Shown: positions 36,894-44,940 of the stretch, piece by piece
Numbering within the stretch: position 1 is the stretch's first letter
Layout: every line of letters starts with the position of its first letter
DNA from: Variovorax atrisoli 110B
Lineage (GTDB): Bacteria > Pseudomonadota > Gammaproteobacteria > Burkholderiales > Burkholderiaceae_C
Assembly (NCBI RefSeq): GCF_000382045.1
Contig: NZ_KB907468.1
Coordinates: 32,431 to 96,430 of the forward strand
Direction: 5' to 3'
DNA: 64,000 nt
The notes under the pieces: model-generated
Told to the model about the DNA's origin: nothing
Database searches by the model: none
The model's input: the letters and a program-made list of their open reading frames with translations, nothing else
Position numbers and translations under genes: made by a program

Positions 36894-38219
36894 TCATCGT
36901 TCGCCTCGCCCGGTCCACGCGCCATAGGAAAGGGCCAAGCTGACGCCGATGTCGCGCAGCGGGCGCGGAGGGATGTAGCCGGCCGTTCCTTGAGAGAGAA
37001 AATCCGCCATCAGAGAATGATCCTGGCCAACGGCGAGGTCCGCGATGAACATACCCGCCGCGGTGTGCCGCACAATGCCGGACCCGTTGCAGCACGAGGC
37101 GGCAAACGAACGCGGTCCTACGCGACCGAATGCGGGCGCGTGGTTGTGCGACACGGCAAGCCAGCCAGCCCACGAGTGCTCCAGCTCGATCGGGCCGAGC
37201 TGAGGAAATCGCCGACGCAGGAGCGCCAGATGGGTCTCTCGGGCCTTCGCGCGACGGGCGTCAGTGGTGCGCAATGAAGGCGAGTACTCGAATCCCTGGC
37301 GAATCATCAGCCGACCCTCTCGCGTCAGTCTCATCGTCGATCCGGTCATGCCATGCGCCGGCGTCACGCCCCAGGTCGACTCGCTGCCGAGTTGGCCGAG
37401 TTGTGTATCGGTCAACGCGGGCGTCAAGCTCGCGAACAGCAATATCGGAATCTGACGCGCCCTATAGACGCCGAAGGACTGCGAGAAGGCGTTGACCGTG
37501 AGGATGAGGGCGCTCGCGCGAATCCGGCCGGACGGGGTCCGCACGCCGGGCGTCCGGCCGCAGATGTCTGCCTCGATCACTGGTGAGTTTTCGAAGAGCC
37601 TGACCTGGGGAGGAAGGCTGTCGGCAAGCCCGCGGACAAGACTCGCAGGATTGACGAGGTAGGTGCCCGGGGTGTGAATGGCCGCGCCGTAGTAGGCGGT
37701 GCCCAGCGCTTCTCGCAACTCGTTTCGATCGACCCATCGGTACGGCTCTTGCCAAGCCCTGAGATTGGCCTCATACGTCGCAAGGGAGTGCTTTGCAACC
37801 TCATCCGTCACCGCAACGTGGTATCGCCCACGCTTCTCCCAGCCGCAATCGATGCCGTGCGCCTTGACCAGGCGATCCAGTTCGTCGAGGGCAAAGCGTC
37901 CCACGCGGATCGCGCGGCGGCCTTGCTCTGTCCCATGTTCCGACGTCCCTGGTGCATGCGGAAGATCGATCGCAAAGCCAGAGTTCCGGCCGGAAGCGTT
38001 TTCCCCGACCACGCCGGCTTCGACAAGCGCGATAGATGCGTTGGGCTGGAGCCGAGCAAGTTGCCGGGCTGCAGCGACGCCCGCATACCCTGCCCCGACC
38101 ACCAACCAGTCAAAGTCCAGCTCGCCCTGTACCGCGGCGCTCGCCCTTCGCGGCGGCAGCAATGCGCTCCATCCATTGCTTTGATCTTGTGCGGGCAAGC
38201 GCCCAATGCGAATCGACAT
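36894..38219 (-). CDS. FAD-dependent oxidoreductase, DadA/PuuB-like
   Basis: 441 residues from the ATG at 38219, which has CAGGA eight bases upstream. The FAD motif DWLVVGAGYAGVAAARQLAR is near residue 36, followed by GENASGRNSGFAIDLPHAPG. A C-terminal SFAASCCNGSGIVRHTAAGM occupies the DAO flavin-contact position. It is related to the oxidase at 5034-6443 but clearly diverged. It leads an operon with the small cupin, and the 16-bp motif is about 80 bases upstream. Together with the MHS transporter it probably handles an amine or amino-acid derivative. Confidence 0.88.
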   Translation of the reverse strand: MSIRIGRLPAQDQSNGWSALLPPRRASAAVQGELDFDWLVVGAGYAGVAAARQLARLQPNASIALVEAGVVGENASGRNSGFAIDLPHAPGTSEHGTEQGRRAIRVGRFALDELDRLVKAHGIDCGWEKRGRYHVAVTDEVAKHSLATYEANLRAWQEPYRWVDRNELREALGTAYYGAAIHTPGTYLVNPASLVRGLADSLPPQVRLFENSPVIEADICGRTPGVRTPSGRIRASALILTVNAFSQSFGVYRARQIPILLFASLTPALTDTQLGQLGSESTWGVTPAHGMTGSTMRLTREGRLMIRQGFEYSPSLRTTDARRAKARETHLALLRRRFPQLGPIELEHSWAGWLAVSHNHAPAFGRVGPRSFAASCCNGSGIVRHTAAGMFIADLAVGQDHSLMADFLSQGTAGYIPPRPLRDIGVSLALSYGAWTGRGER

Positions 38220-38298
38220 GCCGAATTCCTGAGTAGGCCCCGCAATGCGGCCCCGGTACCCTAAGACCGTGGGTGTGCGTCGACCGGAGGTTATATTG

Positions 38299-38314
38299 CA
38301 ATAAGCATGTAATG
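38299..38314 (+). promoter_or_regulatory. Shared 16-bp motif, FAD oxidase copy
   Basis: CAATAAGCATGTAATG, 80 bases upstream of the FAD oxidase start in a short AT-rich island. It matches 14 of 16 bases of the copy at 35753-35768. Confidence 0.55.
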
Positions 38315-38474
38315 TATATCTAATAGCTACGAGCATGCAATCGCAGCTTTTACTGGCGCATGGCGTTGCTGCATAGCCGAATCCGACGCCAGTACTGCCG
38401 AGTCGCGCGCTCACAAGCGATCACCACATCAGCGGCGCCCAGAACGCGTGCCAGGGCCTGCCGCCAAGCCAGGC

Positions 38475-38780
38475 TCAGGATTGGCGAGTGATTTCAACTT
38501 GCGCAGCGCGGTCGATCCGCGGCTGCAGCGCGGCGAAGAATCCATCCATCGTCTGCTCATCCAGGTCGACGGCCTTCGCCCGTCCGCCTGCCACCACAGT
38601 GGCGTCCTCGATGCCGATAACGCCGAGGAGATTCCCAAGGTATTGCGTTGCGATGTCGCGATCCTGGATCGGCGATCCCTCGGTGAAATCGGGCGATATG
38701 CTGCCCCGTCCGATTCGAAAAGCTCCCCCTTGGAGGTAGCACACCAGTGGAGATCGAAGTTCGCGCTCAAGTTGAGCCAA
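38475..38780 (-). pseudogene. C-terminal remnant of an FMN-dependent azoreductase (AzoR-like)
   Basis: The readable part includes GGAFRIGRGSISPDF, DIATQYLGNLLGVIGIEDAT and DLDEQTMDGFFAALQPRIDR, the last third of an AzoR-type flavodoxin-fold reductase. The flavin-binding N-terminus is missing upstream. It overlaps the start of an M24-like fragment on the other strand, so a rearrangement joined two broken genes. Confidence 0.6.
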
Positions 38781-38826
38781 GCTTGGGAGCGAGATGGTGG
38801 AGACGATCTCACCTGCATTCCGCGCC

Positions 38827-39025
38827 AGGCGTGGTTCTGAAGGAGAACGGCATCTTCTTCGTCGACGTCGCGCCGCGCTACGAGGCGTGTGAAGGGGACG
38901 GCGGCGCGCCCCTTGTGGTCGGACACGACGAGCAACTGGAGCGCTGCGCGCGCAACGCGCAGGAACTTTTTCACGAAGTCCGCGCAGCCTGGCGGCCGCA
39001 TGACTGGACTGGTACGGGTCTCTAG
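38827..39025 (+). pseudogene. Fragment resembling M24-family metallopeptidase
   Basis: The frame reads LKENGIFFVDVAPRYEACEG, then DGGAPLVVGHDEQLERCARN and AQELFHEVRAAWR. This resembles the region of M24 (creatinase/Xaa-Pro peptidase) proteins holding the first metal Asp (F-V-D-V-x-P) and the second (E-G-D-x-G). The remainder on both sides is absent. It is a fragment and not expected to be functional. Confidence 0.5.
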
Positions 39026-39061
39026 GAATACACCGACCAGCGCGCGATATCGCCGCGTGCC

Positions 39062-39664
39062 TCAGCCGTGGAGCTTCGTCGCGATGGTCGCGACGTGGCG
39101 GCCCTGGAACTCCGCCATGCCCAGCTCCTGCTCGCCAGGCAGGCGCTCGCCCCGGCCACCGACGAGAGTTGCCGCTCCGTACGGGCTGCCGCCTTTGATC
39201 TCATCAATGCCCATCTGGCGCCTCTCGGCATAAGGCAGGCCGACCACGACCATGCCATGGTGCAGCAGGGTCGGGAGGAACGTGAGGATGGTGCTCTCCT
39301 GGCCGCCGTGCTGGGTTGCCGAGGAGGTGAACACGGATCCCACCTTTCCAACGAGTGCACCCTTCATCCAGAGCGGTCCCGTCTGGTCGATGAAGGTGCG
39401 CATCTGTGCGCTGACGTTGCCGAAGCGGGTGGGAGCGCCGAAGACGATCGCGTCGTAGTTGGCGAGTTCTTCCGGCTCAGCGAGCGCAGCGGTCTGGTCG
39501 GCCTTGCCACCCGCTCCGCGGAACACCTCCGGGGACATCGTTTCGGGCACCCGCTTCAAGTCCACGACGGCGTCGGGAACGCTACGCGCGCCGCGGGCGA
39601 CGGCTGCCGCCATGGCCTCGATGTGGCCGTAGAAGCTGTGGTAAAGGACGAGGACTTTTGCCAT
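39062..39664 (-). CDS. wrbA: NAD(P)H:quinone oxidoreductase, type IV (WrbA)
   Basis: 200 residues from the ATG at 39664. The FMN-binding P-loop VLVLYHSFYGHIEAMAAAVA starts at residue 4. WrbA signatures FGAPTRFGNVSAQMRTFIDQ, FTSSATQHGGQESTILTFLP and GSPYGAATLVGG are intact. It reduces quinones by two electrons, avoiding semiquinones. It is at the end of the pnbB/nitroreductase/cupin/AhpD run, 135 bases after AhpD. A role in protection from aromatic redox products is plausible. Confidence 0.93.
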   Translation of the reverse strand: MAKVLVLYHSFYGHIEAMAAAVARGARSVPDAVVDLKRVPETMSPEVFRGAGGKADQTAALAEPEELANYDAIVFGAPTRFGNVSAQMRTFIDQTGPLWMKGALVGKVGSVFTSSATQHGGQESTILTFLPTLLHHGMVVVGLPYAERRQMGIDEIKGGSPYGAATLVGGRGERLPGEQELGMAEFQGRHVATIATKLHG

Positions 39665-39799
39665 CTTGATTTCAGATATTCGGTGATTCGTTGGGAAAGG
39701 CCGCCAAAGCATTGGCCGCAACCCGGCGGCAACGTGGCCGGATCGGCAACGGTGCGACAAAGAAATGCGGGTGAATTGGCGCGGCGCGAGCCCGAAGCT

Positions 39800-40255
39800 C
39801 TACTTCTTCAGCGCGGCCTGGGGCGTGTTGCGGAAGCTGATCGCCATGCGGTTGTAGGTGTTCATCAGACCGATTGCCAGGGTGAGGTCCACCAATTCCT
39901 TCTCGGCGAAGACGTCGCGCGCGGCTTCGTAGTCTTCATCCGGCACGCCGGTGTCGGCGACGCGCGTCACCGACTCTGCCCAGGCGAGTGCGGCCCGCTC
40001 CCGCGGGTCGAAGAGATCGCCGGCCTCCCGCCATGCCTGCAGCAGCGCGAGTTTCTCGATCGGCAAGCCCTTCTTCAGCAAGTCGCGCGTGTGCATGTCC
40101 AGGCAGAACGCGCAGTTGTTGATCTGGGACACGCGCAGGTAGACGAGGTCCACGAGTGCCGGCGAGAGGCCGCTCTGCGATACGTAACCATAGAGGGTGC
40201 CCAGCGCCTTGGCGCCAGCGGGAGCGAGTTGGTTGTAGTCGAGACGCATGGTCAT
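39800..40255 (-). CDS. AhpD-like alkylhydroperoxidase/carboxymuconolactone decarboxylase family protein
   Basis: 151 residues. The redox-type motif is NNCAFCLDMHTRDLLKKG near residue 46, with the paired cysteines and following His of AhpD-like proteins. Later QAWREAGDLFDPRERAALAW is typical of the family. Its ATG overlaps the TGA of the cupin gene (ATGA), so translation is coupled. It is the fourth gene of the pnb operon and may detoxify peroxides formed during nitro reduction. Confidence 0.9.
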   Translation of the reverse strand: MTMRLDYNQLAPAGAKALGTLYGYVSQSGLSPALVDLVYLRVSQINNCAFCLDMHTRDLLKKGLPIEKLALLQAWREAGDLFDPRERAALAWAESVTRVADTGVPDEDYEAARDVFAEKELVDLTLAIGLMNTYNRMAISFRNTPQAALKK

Positions 40256-40695
40256 GGTTTGCTCTCTGAAGATTCGGTTGAGGTGGTGGGAGTCGTGAGG
40301 GGGGTGTCCCCGGTGTCCAGCACGAAGACGGCGAGCAGCTTGGCAGGCTCGCTCTTGCTCGCGTTGCGGCTGACGACATGTCTTGCGCCCGGGGGCTCAT
40401 AAAAGCTTTCCCCCGCATGCAGGACCTGCACAGGGCCGTCGTCGATCCGAGATTCGATTGCGCCAGAAACGACGTACGCGTAGATGAATGCAGACTTCGC
40501 ATGCAGGTGCGGACGCGATGCGGCGCCCGGCGCGTAGTCCACCACGACCGAGATGAGCGACTTCCCGGTAATGTTGGGGATGGCTTGCCGGAACGCGGGG
40601 GTGACCTTCTCGGTCATCTCATGGGCCGAGGCGGAAGCGGACGCGACTGCGCCGATCGTGGCCGCCACGACGCAGGCGAGCAGTGTGTTCTTCAA
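40252..40695 (-). CDS. Exported cupin-domain protein
   Basis: 147 residues beginning at a TTG (40695), chosen because AGGAG lies seven bases upstream and a complete signal peptide follows (KNTLLACVVAATIGAVASAS, cleaved near ASA-HE). The cupin core is SVVVDYAPGAASRPHLHAKS then VLHAGESFYEPPGARHVVSR, with metal-binding-type His residues. It sits 16 bases after the nitroreductase stop and overlaps the AhpD start. Its place in a nitrobenzoate operon is unexplained. Confidence 0.85.
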   Translation of the reverse strand: MKNTLLACVVAATIGAVASASASAHEMTEKVTPAFRQAIPNITGKSLISVVVDYAPGAASRPHLHAKSAFIYAYVVSGAIESRIDDGPVQVLHAGESFYEPPGARHVVSRNASKSEPAKLLAVFVLDTGDTPLTTPTTSTESSESKP

Positions 40696-40711
40696 GTGAG
40701 TGCTCCTGGGT

Positions 40712-41422
40712 TCATTCGGGAAAGCCGACCATGCGAGCGAAATCCTGCACGCGCTCGCGCGGCATCGCCGTCTGGTTGACGGGTGCATCGGGATCGCCGT
40801 AGCCCATGGACATGCCGAAAGCCGTCACTTCCTCAGGTGCCATGCCAAGATGCGAGGCAATCACGTCATGGAATGGGGCGAAGGACACCTGCGGGCAGGT
40901 GTCGACGCCCCGCGCCTTGGCAGAGATCATCAGGTTCTGCGCGAAGAGGCCGAGATCGATCCAGCTGTGCGGCTTCAGGCGGCGGTCGATACTGAAAAGA
41001 AGGCCGACCGGTGCGCCGAAGAACGAGAAGTTCCGCTCGGACTGGCGGGCGCGTGCCTCCGCGTCGCTGCGGTCGATACCCAGGGATGCGTAGTACCGCG
41101 CGCCGAAGTCCTGCAGCCTGGCGCGGAACACCTCGGGCAGCGGCACGGGGAAGTGCGCGGGCGCGGGAGCCGTCCCGGACCGCGACGCCGCGACCAGCGC
41201 CGCAGCCAAATGCTCCTTGGCCGATCCGGTCACGACATACACCCGCCAGGGTTGGACATTGGCGCCGCTCGGTGCGGTGGCCGCATCCGCCAGGATCTCG
41301 CCCACCAGCTTGCGATCAAGCGGCTTCTGCTTGAAGGCGCGCACCGCGCGGCGGGAACGCACGACACTCGCCACACATTGCGCGACGGCCTCCTGGGCCC
41401 ATTCACGTGGGTTCGTGGTCAT
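40712..41422 (-). CDS. pnbA: Nitroreductase, PnbA-like (4-nitrobenzoate reductase candidate)
   Basis: 236 residues. The FMN-binding start VRSRRAVRAFKQKPLDRKLV is near residue 21, with AATAPSGANVQPWRVYVVTG and FGAPVGLLFSIDRRLKPHSW. The C-terminal ATCPQV-like segment is DTCPQVSFAPFHDVIASHLG. The start has GGAGTAAG nearby. It follows pnbB by three bases. In the known Pnb pathway the reductase turns 4-nitrobenzoate into 4-hydroxylaminobenzoate using NADPH, and the lyase acts next. A paralogue is at 44167-44940. The substrate assignment rests on the pnbB neighbour. Confidence 0.85.
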   Translation of the reverse strand: MTTNPREWAQEAVAQCVASVVRSRRAVRAFKQKPLDRKLVGEILADAATAPSGANVQPWRVYVVTGSAKEHLAAALVAASRSGTAPAPAHFPVPLPEVFRARLQDFGARYYASLGIDRSDAEARARQSERNFSFFGAPVGLLFSIDRRLKPHSWIDLGLFAQNLMISAKARGVDTCPQVSFAPFHDVIASHLGMAPEEVTAFGMSMGYGDPDAPVNQTAMPRERVQDFARMVGFPE

Positions 41423-41425
41423 GGC

Positions 41426-41974
41426 TTACTCCTGCGGCGCGGCGTGATACGAAATCCGTCCCGAGGGCAGGAAGAAAAGCGCGATGACGGCACCCTCCTT
41501 GGATTCGGGATAGTGCTGGCTGCCGGGCGAGGGCGCGGTCCACCCGCCGAAGCACCAGCCGTTCGGACCGTTCAGGGCTGCACCGGGCGTGACGGGCACG
41601 ACCATGTTGAACTCGCCGTAGGGGTGGCCATGGTATTGGCCGCGGAACCGGCGGTCGGGATGGCCCTGCTCGTTCCCAGTGCTGTCCATGTACACCGCGG
41701 TGATGCTGAAGTACAGGGTCCTGTCCGAAGGTTCGGCGATGCGGCTGCGACGGTAGTGCGGGCCGTCGATCTCCACGTTCGCCGCCCAGCCGTCTTCAAT
41801 ACCCTTCTTCACCAGGCGCGCGAGCGTCTGGTAGAGCTCGCTGTCGGGTCCGTACTTCTGGTTCAGCCAGCGCTCGACCTCGGTACTCGCCGTCATGTCC
41901 TTGACTTCTTCGAGGAAGGGAATGCAGCGGTCGATCAAGGCCTCGCGGTCCTGGATGAGTGTTTCGGTGATCAT
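41426..41974 (-). CDS. pnbB: 4-hydroxylaminobenzoate lyase (PnbB, DUF4863 family)
   Basis: 182 residues from the ATG at 41974, which has AGGAG nine bases upstream. Family segments seen are EVERWLNQKYGPDSELYQTL, FRGQYHGHPYGEFNMVVPVT, GPNGWCFGGWTAPSPGSQHY and ALFFLPSGRISYHAAPQE. The lyase converts 4-hydroxylaminobenzoate to protocatechuate plus ammonia. It heads the operon pnbB, nitroreductase, cupin, AhpD, WrbA, and is divergent from a LysR gene, the layout known from 4-nitrobenzoate degraders. Confidence 0.85.
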   Translation of the reverse strand: MITETLIQDREALIDRCIPFLEEVKDMTASTEVERWLNQKYGPDSELYQTLARLVKKGIEDGWAANVEIDGPHYRRSRIAEPSDRTLYFSITAVYMDSTGNEQGHPDRRFRGQYHGHPYGEFNMVVPVTPGAALNGPNGWCFGGWTAPSPGSQHYPESKEGAVIALFFLPSGRISYHAAPQE

Positions 41975-42054
41975 GGGGTGAGCTCCTGATTGGCTGGTTC
42001 CGATGATGGGCGACCCTCTCTGGAAACGGAACTGATCTCTCTGCAAGCCCATAA

Positions 42055-42067
42055 TGCACGGCGTTCA
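42055..42067. promoter_or_regulatory. LysR-type T-N11-A box, pnbB side
   Basis: TGCACGGCGTTCA is a 13-bp near-palindrome fitting T-N11-A. It lies in the 110-bp gap between pnbB and the divergent LysR gene, 17 bases before the LysR start. It shares TGCACG--GT-CA with the box at 43083-43095. Confidence 0.6.
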
Positions 42068-42084
42068 TTGGCTGGAGGACGAAC

Positions 42085-43065
42085 ATGAGCATTGGCCGGA
42101 CCGACCTCAACCTGCTCAAGGTCTTCGATGCGGTGTACGAGGAACGCAACCTGGTCCTCGCGGGCAAGCGGCTGCACCTGTCGCAGTCGGCGGTGAGCCA
42201 CGCGCTCGCCAGGCTTCGTGAACTGGTGGGGGACGAGCTCTTCATGCGCACAGGAAAAGGCATGATCCCCACCCGCCGTGCCGCGGCGATGGCCCCTGCC
42301 CTGCGCGACTCCCTGCGGCGGATCGAGGCCACATTGGGCGTCGAGCCCTTCTCTGCGCAGCAGTCGACGCGGCGGTTCGTCATTGCCGCGAATGACCACC
42401 TCACCGCAGTCATCGTGGCACCGCTGTCGCGCGAGCTGCAGCGCTCGGCGCCGGGCGTGGACCTCGTCATCCGTCCTTTCACTCGGCTCGACCTCGCGGA
42501 GCAGATCGACCTGGGCCGCATCGACATGGCCGTCGGCATCTTCTCGCAGGTGCCTGGCCGGTTGAACTCCCGCACGCTCATGTCGCAGGGTGAAGCGATC
42601 CTGATGCGCAAGGGGCATCCCGCTTCGCGTCGCAAGCTCACGCTGCGGGACATGGCGAAATTTCCTCTCGTGACGCTTTCCGTCGGAGGCGAGGAAGAAG
42701 GCGCGGTGGGCGGCTTCATCCTGGAGCGCGGCCTTGCGCGGCAGTCCGAGATGTTCGACCGCCATGCGCTGGAGGAGGCGCTGCTTGCGGTGCAGGAAGC
42801 CCCGCGCGCGCGCGTGACAGTGCCACACTCGCTGGCGATTCCCGCCCTGCTGCGCGAGACCGACATGCTGTCCATCGTGCCCGCCTCGCTCGCCATAGCG
42901 CTGGCCAAGAGCAGCGACTTGCTGCGACGGCACCCCCCTTATCAGGCAGGAACGTCGACGATCCGCGCAGTCTGGCACCGCCGCGACGATCACGACGAAG
43001 GCCATGTGTGGCTGCGCGACGTGGTGGCGGCAACAGCACGTTTTGCAGAGGAGGCGCTCGGCTAG
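42085..43065 (+). CDS. pnbR: LysR-family transcriptional regulator, PnbR-like
   Basis: 326 residues with TGGAGGA before the ATG. The HTH is LNLLKVFDAVYEERNLVLAG then LSQSAVSHALARLRELVGDE. The effector domain (RRFVIAANDHLTAVIVAPLS; FSQVPGRLNSRTLMSQGEAI) belongs to the NodD/aromatic-type subgroup. It is divergent from pnbB and upstream of the Bug/nitroreductase operon, with LysR boxes on both sides. It is the natural regulator of both operons. The name follows the known pnb gene order. Confidence 0.88.
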   Translation: MSIGRTDLNLLKVFDAVYEERNLVLAGKRLHLSQSAVSHALARLRELVGDELFMRTGKGMIPTRRAAAMAPALRDSLRRIEATLGVEPFSAQQSTRRFVIAANDHLTAVIVAPLSRELQRSAPGVDLVIRPFTRLDLAEQIDLGRIDMAVGIFSQVPGRLNSRTLMSQGEAILMRKGHPASRRKLTLRDMAKFPLVTLSVGGEEEGAVGGFILERGLARQSEMFDRHALEEALLAVQEAPRARVTVPHSLAIPALLRETDMLSIVPASLAIALAKSSDLLRRHPPYQAGTSTIRAVWHRRDDHDEGHVWLRDVVAATARFAEEALG

Positions 43066-43082
43066 CATCGCAAAAGGCAAGT

Positions 43083-43095
43083 TGCACGTTGTGCA
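43083..43095. promoter_or_regulatory. LysR-type T-N11-A box, Bug/nitroreductase side
   Basis: TGCACGTTGTGCA is a perfect palindrome (arms TGCAC/GTGCA) fitting T-N11-A, extended by one more matched pair to TTGCAC-GTT-GTGCAA. It lies between the LysR stop and the Bug start, about 90 bases upstream. Confidence 0.65.
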
Positions 43096-43184
43096 ATTGG
43101 CCCTTGCAAAGTCTTCAGTTCCAACGCCCGCGCCGTCCGACCATGATTCGGTCATACCCATCATTGAGCAAAGCGAGAGGCGGA

Positions 43185-44165
43185 ATGGACGCAATCAATC
43201 GGCGCGCTTTTGCGCGCATGACACTGGCCGTGCCGGCCGCGGGCTGGCTTCTGCCGGCGTTGTCCCAGACGGGCGTGGGCAAGCTGCTCGTCGGCTATCC
43301 CCCGGGGGGAACCCTCGATACGACAGCACGTCACCTGACGGAGGGCTGGCGCAAGCAGGGGCGCCAGTACATCGTTGACAACCGGGCGGGGGCTGCCGGC
43401 CGTATTGCCAATGGTCAGTTGAAACGCGAGCGAGCCGACGGCAGTGTGCTGCTGTGCACGCACGCATCCGCGCTCACGATCTACCCACACGTCTATGCAA
43501 AGCTCGCCTACGATCCAGCGGCAGACTTGGTGCCGGTGTCGCCAGTGGTCACGGCGACCTGTGCGTTTGCCGTGAGCAACGCTGCGCCGGCCAGCGTTCA
43601 CGACCTGCAGACGTATGTCGAATGGGTGCGTCGCACGCCGAGCTCCGCCACCTTTGCGTCGCCCGCTGCCGGCTCCTTCGCGCATTTTCTCGGATACCAG
43701 CTCTCCGACACTGCGGGCCTGAAGCTGCAACACGTGGGCTATCGTGGTTCCGCTCCGGCGATGCAGGACCTGATCGGCGGGCAGATCCCCGCGTACTTCG
43801 GGTTCGTTGCCGACTTCCTGCCTTACCTGCAACAGGGCAAGATCAGGATCCTGGGTGTCTCCGGCGAGAAGCGCTCCGCCTTCCTGCCAAAGGTACCCAC
43901 CTTCATCGAGCAGGGATACCCAAAGGTCGTCGGCGTGGAGAACTATGGGATCTTCGCGCCACCGGGGACCCCCGACTCGACCGTGCAGGCGGTGCACGCA
44001 TCCATCGTTGCCGCGACCAAGGATCCGGCGCTGCGCTCGGCCTTGGAGCAGATCGGCCTGGAAACGCTGACGCTTTCGCCCGGCGAGTATGCGAAGCAGC
44101 TGGCGTCCCAGCGGGAGTTCTGGCGTCCCATCGTGCAGGCTTCCGGTTTCCGCTCCGAGGACTGA
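43185..44165 (+). CDS. Bug/TctC-family solute-binding protein
   Basis: 326 residues from the ATG at 43185. The signal sequence has a twin-arginine-like start (INRRAFARMTLAVPAAGWLL). Mature family motifs are KLLVGYPPGGTLDTTARHLT, YIVDNRAGAAGRIANGQL and YRGSAPAMQDLIGGQIPAYF. It is cotranscribed with the second nitroreductase, whose ATG begins two bases after its stop. By context it probably captures 4-nitrobenzoate or a related aromatic acid in the periplasm. Confidence 0.92.
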   Translation: MDAINRRAFARMTLAVPAAGWLLPALSQTGVGKLLVGYPPGGTLDTTARHLTEGWRKQGRQYIVDNRAGAAGRIANGQLKRERADGSVLLCTHASALTIYPHVYAKLAYDPAADLVPVSPVVTATCAFAVSNAAPASVHDLQTYVEWVRRTPSSATFASPAAGSFAHFLGYQLSDTAGLKLQHVGYRGSAPAMQDLIGGQIPAYFGFVADFLPYLQQGKIRILGVSGEKRSAFLPKVPTFIEQGYPKVVGVENYGIFAPPGTPDSTVQAVHASIVAATKDPALRSALEQIGLETLTLSPGEYAKQLASQREFWRPIVQASGFRSED

Positions 44166-44166
44166 C

Positions 44167-44940
44167 ATGGACACGGTGAACTGCACGCAGGCGGAGATTG
44201 CGCGCTGTGTCGACCGGGTGCTGCAGTCACGCCGGTCCACGCGTGCATACCGACCGGACCCGATCGCGGCAGAGACGGTGTTCGAGATCCTCGATGCCGC
44301 CGCGACGGCGCCCAGCAATTCGAACACGCAGCCGTGGCGCGTGCACGTGCTGGCGGGCGCCGCCCTGCGAGAACTGGGCGACGCGCTGGTCGCGAGCTTC
44401 AGGGAAGGGAGTCTGCCCCCGTCGCCCCATTTTCCGGATTCGCTGCCGCAGGAGTTCAGCGAGCGACAGGCGGACTTTGCGACGCGCTACTACAGCTGTC
44501 TCGGAATCGACCGGCAGGACGCCGCCGCGCGCGCCGCACAGACCGAGAAGAACTTCCACTTCTTCGGCGCGCCGATCGGCCTGCTCTTCAGCATCGACAG
44601 ACGCTTGACGGCTCACAGCTGGCTCGACCTGGGTCTGTTCGTGCAGAACGTGATGATCGCTGCCGGAGCACGCGGCATCGCCACGTGCCCGCAGGTCTCG
44701 TTCGCACGCTTCCATCCCGTGATCGCTCCCTACCTGGGCATGTCCCTGGACCACCTGACCGCTTGCGGCATGTCCATGGGCTTGGCCGAAACGGCGGCGG
44801 CGGTGAACCACGTCCGCATGCCGCGACAGGGTGCGCGCGAGTTCGCGCAGTTCGTCGGCTTCGAGCCTGCCGCGCCTGTCCTCACGGCGACCGGGCTCAC
44901 TCCGCGAACTGCTGCCGGTTCTTGCGCGGACTTGCGCTGA
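44167..44940 (+). CDS. Second PnbA-like nitroreductase
   Basis: 257 residues. It aligns along its length with the protein at 40712-41422: LQSRRSTRAYRPDPI, AATAPSNSNTQPWRVHVLAG, NFHFFGAPIGLLFSIDRRLT and ATCPQVSFARFHPVIAPYLG. About the last 15 residues extend beyond the paralogue and run antisense to an AraC remnant, so the normal 3' end was probably replaced. Two diverged copies under one regulator may cover different nitro-substrates. Confidence 0.92.
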   Translation: MDTVNCTQAEIARCVDRVLQSRRSTRAYRPDPIAAETVFEILDAAATAPSNSNTQPWRVHVLAGAALRELGDALVASFREGSLPPSPHFPDSLPQEFSERQADFATRYYSCLGIDRQDAAARAAQTEKNFHFFGAPIGLLFSIDRRLTAHSWLDLGLFVQNVMIAAGARGIATCPQVSFARFHPVIAPYLGMSLDHLTACGMSMGLAETAAAVNHVRMPRQGAREFAQFVGFEPAAPVLTATGLTPRTAAGSCADLR

